NCBI GenBank assembly: GCA_039714855.1
Contig: JBDLIL010000048.1
Span: 1 to 7,290, forward strand
Direction: 5' to 3'
Origin: JBDLIL01 sp039714855
GTDB lineage: Bacteria > Patescibacteriota > Microgenomatia > UBA1400 > PJMF01
Length of the DNA: 7,290 nt
The notes beneath the pieces were generated by a model that did not search any database, was not told the DNA's origin, and worked only from the letters and a program-made list of their open reading frames with translations. The translations under genes and the position numbers were made by a program. This document shows, one piece after another, positions 6,294-7,290 of this stretch (its first letter is position 1; each line of letters begins with the position of its first letter).

Positions 6294-6458
6294 ATGAAAA
6301 AACAACAAGACCCTTACAGCAAAGAAGCCATCAAAATCTTTGCTCAATTTTTTGAACTACTAGCTGAGATAGACAAAAGGGAGAAAATAACCGATTATTG
6401 GCGTAATAAAAATGCTCGACACAATAAGGATCAAAACAAGCAAGATTCAGATAATTAA
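6294..6458 (+). CDS. Small hydrophilic ORF of the replicon, 54 aa
   Basis: A short unrecognised ORF reading MKKQQDPYSKEAIKIFAQ onward. Residues 8-30 could form an amphipathic helix (EAIKIFAQFFELLAEIDKRE). The last 18 residues are rich in Lys, Asn, Gln and Asp and probably disordered. It begins 46 bases from the divergent tRNA-Cys gene and overlaps the replication gene by 47 bases in a different frame. The overlap suggests either a coupled accessory gene of the replicon, for example a small regulator or single-strand-binding helper (speculative), or a leader ORF that tunes translation of the initiator. No clear Shine-Dalgarno or promoter is visible. Its shortness keeps confidence moderate. Confidence 0.5.
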   Translation: MKKQQDPYSKEAIKIFAQFFELLAEIDKREKITDYWRNKNARHNKDQNKQDSDN

Positions 6459-7290
6459 ACCCATACTTGTTCAAGACATTTACAGAAAAGTTTATCGAGT
6501 TGAAGCTCTCAGATATCCTTTAATGAATGTTAAAGACAAGCGATTTATAAATCCTGGTCACTTGATTGAGAAAACAAGATCCTACTATCCGAGTGTTACT
6601 TTTAGAAGCAACGGAAATGTGTTTTTAGAGTTTTCAGCCCCTAAGATTCCTTTTGACAACAATGTTGAAGAACTTGATGATGATGACAAAGATATTTTCA
6701 TCCAAGCCTTGAGTAAAAAACTATTTGACATGGGCTTAGGCATATCAAAACAGGACTTATGGGAAAGCAGCATATCATTTGCCACTGTCTCTAAAAACAT
6801 AATAATCAAGGATATTGGAGCAGCCGAATTTATTGAGTTCACCAGGCGCTTGCATTGGAAGTGGCGACATTCTACCAAGTTAGAGAATTACGAAGAAAAC
6901 GGTATCTCTATTAGAAAGTATTCGAGTTCTACAGGCATAGGTATTTATGCCAAAATCCCATCTTTGCAAAGCATAACTAATAAAACAGATCGTGAATTAG
7001 AACTAAGCCAGGGCTTAAAACAGAATAATATTTTGAGATTTGAATATCGAATGCAAGAATATCAAAGAACGAAATCAAAGTATTCCTGGGCAAAGGGCTA
7101 TGACTTATCAGATGTTAAGTTGAAAAACATTTTTAATACCAGGTACAGCAAAAAAATCTTGCTTTTTGATTTAAACAAAAGCTTGTTTAGCGATGAATTT
7201 AAACTAATTTCTATGAAATTGCCTACTATCAAGAAAATGTATGAATATCTCATGAATCAAGATCTAAAGCCAAGTGAGGAGTGTGCTGTA
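6412..7290 (+). CDS. Phage/plasmid replication initiator, gpII/X (Phage_CRI) family, 3' end cut by the window edge
   Basis: Probable rolling-circle replication initiator, the nicking protein of filamentous phages and related plasmids. The frame is open for 293 residues to the right edge. Family-like features: N-terminus MLDTIRIKT, the segment SYYPSVTFRSNG (57-68), FLEFSAPKIPFDNNVEEL (71-88), KKLFDMGL (102-109), a strand region ISFATVSKNIIIKD (121-134), and ILRFEYRM (207-214), which corresponds to LVRFEARI of M13 gpII. The last residues in view continue with IFNTRYSKKILLFDLNKSLF. The ATG at 6412 is chosen because it gives the MLDTI start typical of the family; a second ATG at 6523 would remove it. 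No Shine-Dalgarno is evident. The 54-aa ORF overlaps its start. The presence of this gene indicates a mobile or integrated element extending to the right. The catalytic tyrosine cannot be assigned by eye. Confidence 0.82.
   Translation, partial: MLDTIRIKTSKIQIIKPILVQDIYRKVYRVEALRYPLMNVKDKRFINPGHLIEKTRSYYPSVTFRSNGNVFLEFSAPKIPFDNNVEELDDDDKDIFIQALSKKLFDMGLGISKQDLWESSISFATVSKNIIIKDIGAAEFIEFTRRLHWKWRHSTKLENYEENGISIRKYSSSTGIGIYAKIPSLQSITNKTDRELELSQGLKQNNILRFEYRMQEYQRTKSKYSWAKGYDLSDVKLKNIFNTRYSKKILLFDLNKSLFSDEFKLISMKLPTIKKMYEYLMNQDLKPSEECAV

Noticed and set aside
6585..6878. Minus-strand ORF of 97 codons
   Set aside because: It is antisense to the replication initiator; its serine run comes from the aspartate-rich codons of that gene.
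1..7290. Recoding of TGA as glycine, as in some CPR lineages
   Set aside because: No long gene contains an in-frame TGA, glycine uses GGN codons, and TGA ends the 83-aa gene at an interlocked start/stop.

Overview
The window is an AT-rich, densely packed bacterial stretch: most intergenic gaps are under 150 bases, several genes overlap, and Shine-Dalgarno sequences are mostly absent. All long genes read with the standard code, and one gene stops at TGA, so there is no TGA recoding. Small genes, weak ribosome binding sites and the protein mix (a small CHAT-like protease, a DUF2779 nuclease, a phage II/X replication protein) fit a Patescibacteria/CPR-type genome. That placement is an inference from style, not from a marker gene.

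Left part, bases 1 to about 3022, all on the minus strand. Three short overlapping genes come first: a 63-residue protein, an 83-residue protein, and a 211-residue caspase-fold (CHAT/clan CD-like) protease with a visible His/Cys dyad. The first 1877 bases hold a type I restriction R subunit (HsdR, EcoEI-like) that runs off the left edge. The spacing suggests one leftward operon. The two small proteins resemble each other and may be divergent paralogues. The cassette of two small proteins plus protease is the best candidate for an undescribed system here.

Middle part, 3023 to 5136. A 131-base divergent promoter region separates the leftward operon from a rightward DUF2779-family protein, which combines a RecB-like PD-(D/E)XK domain, a four-cysteine cluster and a DEDD-type exonuclease domain. 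Its 3' end overlaps, tail to tail, a minus-strand histidine phosphatase.

Right part, 5137 to 7290. A tRNA-Cys(GCA) gene on the minus strand is followed after only 3 bases by a 340-residue protein of unknown function, then by the phosphatase, in one apparent transcription unit. Diverging from the tRNA, a 54-residue hydrophilic ORF overlaps the start of a phage/plasmid replication initiator of the gpII/X (Phage_CRI) type that runs off the right edge. This suggests the border of an integrated filamentous-phage-like or plasmid-like element.

Taken together the window looks like an accessory region: restriction and candidate defence genes on the left, a mobile replicon on the right, and a tRNA transcription unit between them. 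No stretch over 300 bases lacks a gene, and no CRISPR array, insertion sequence or clear hairpin terminator was seen.
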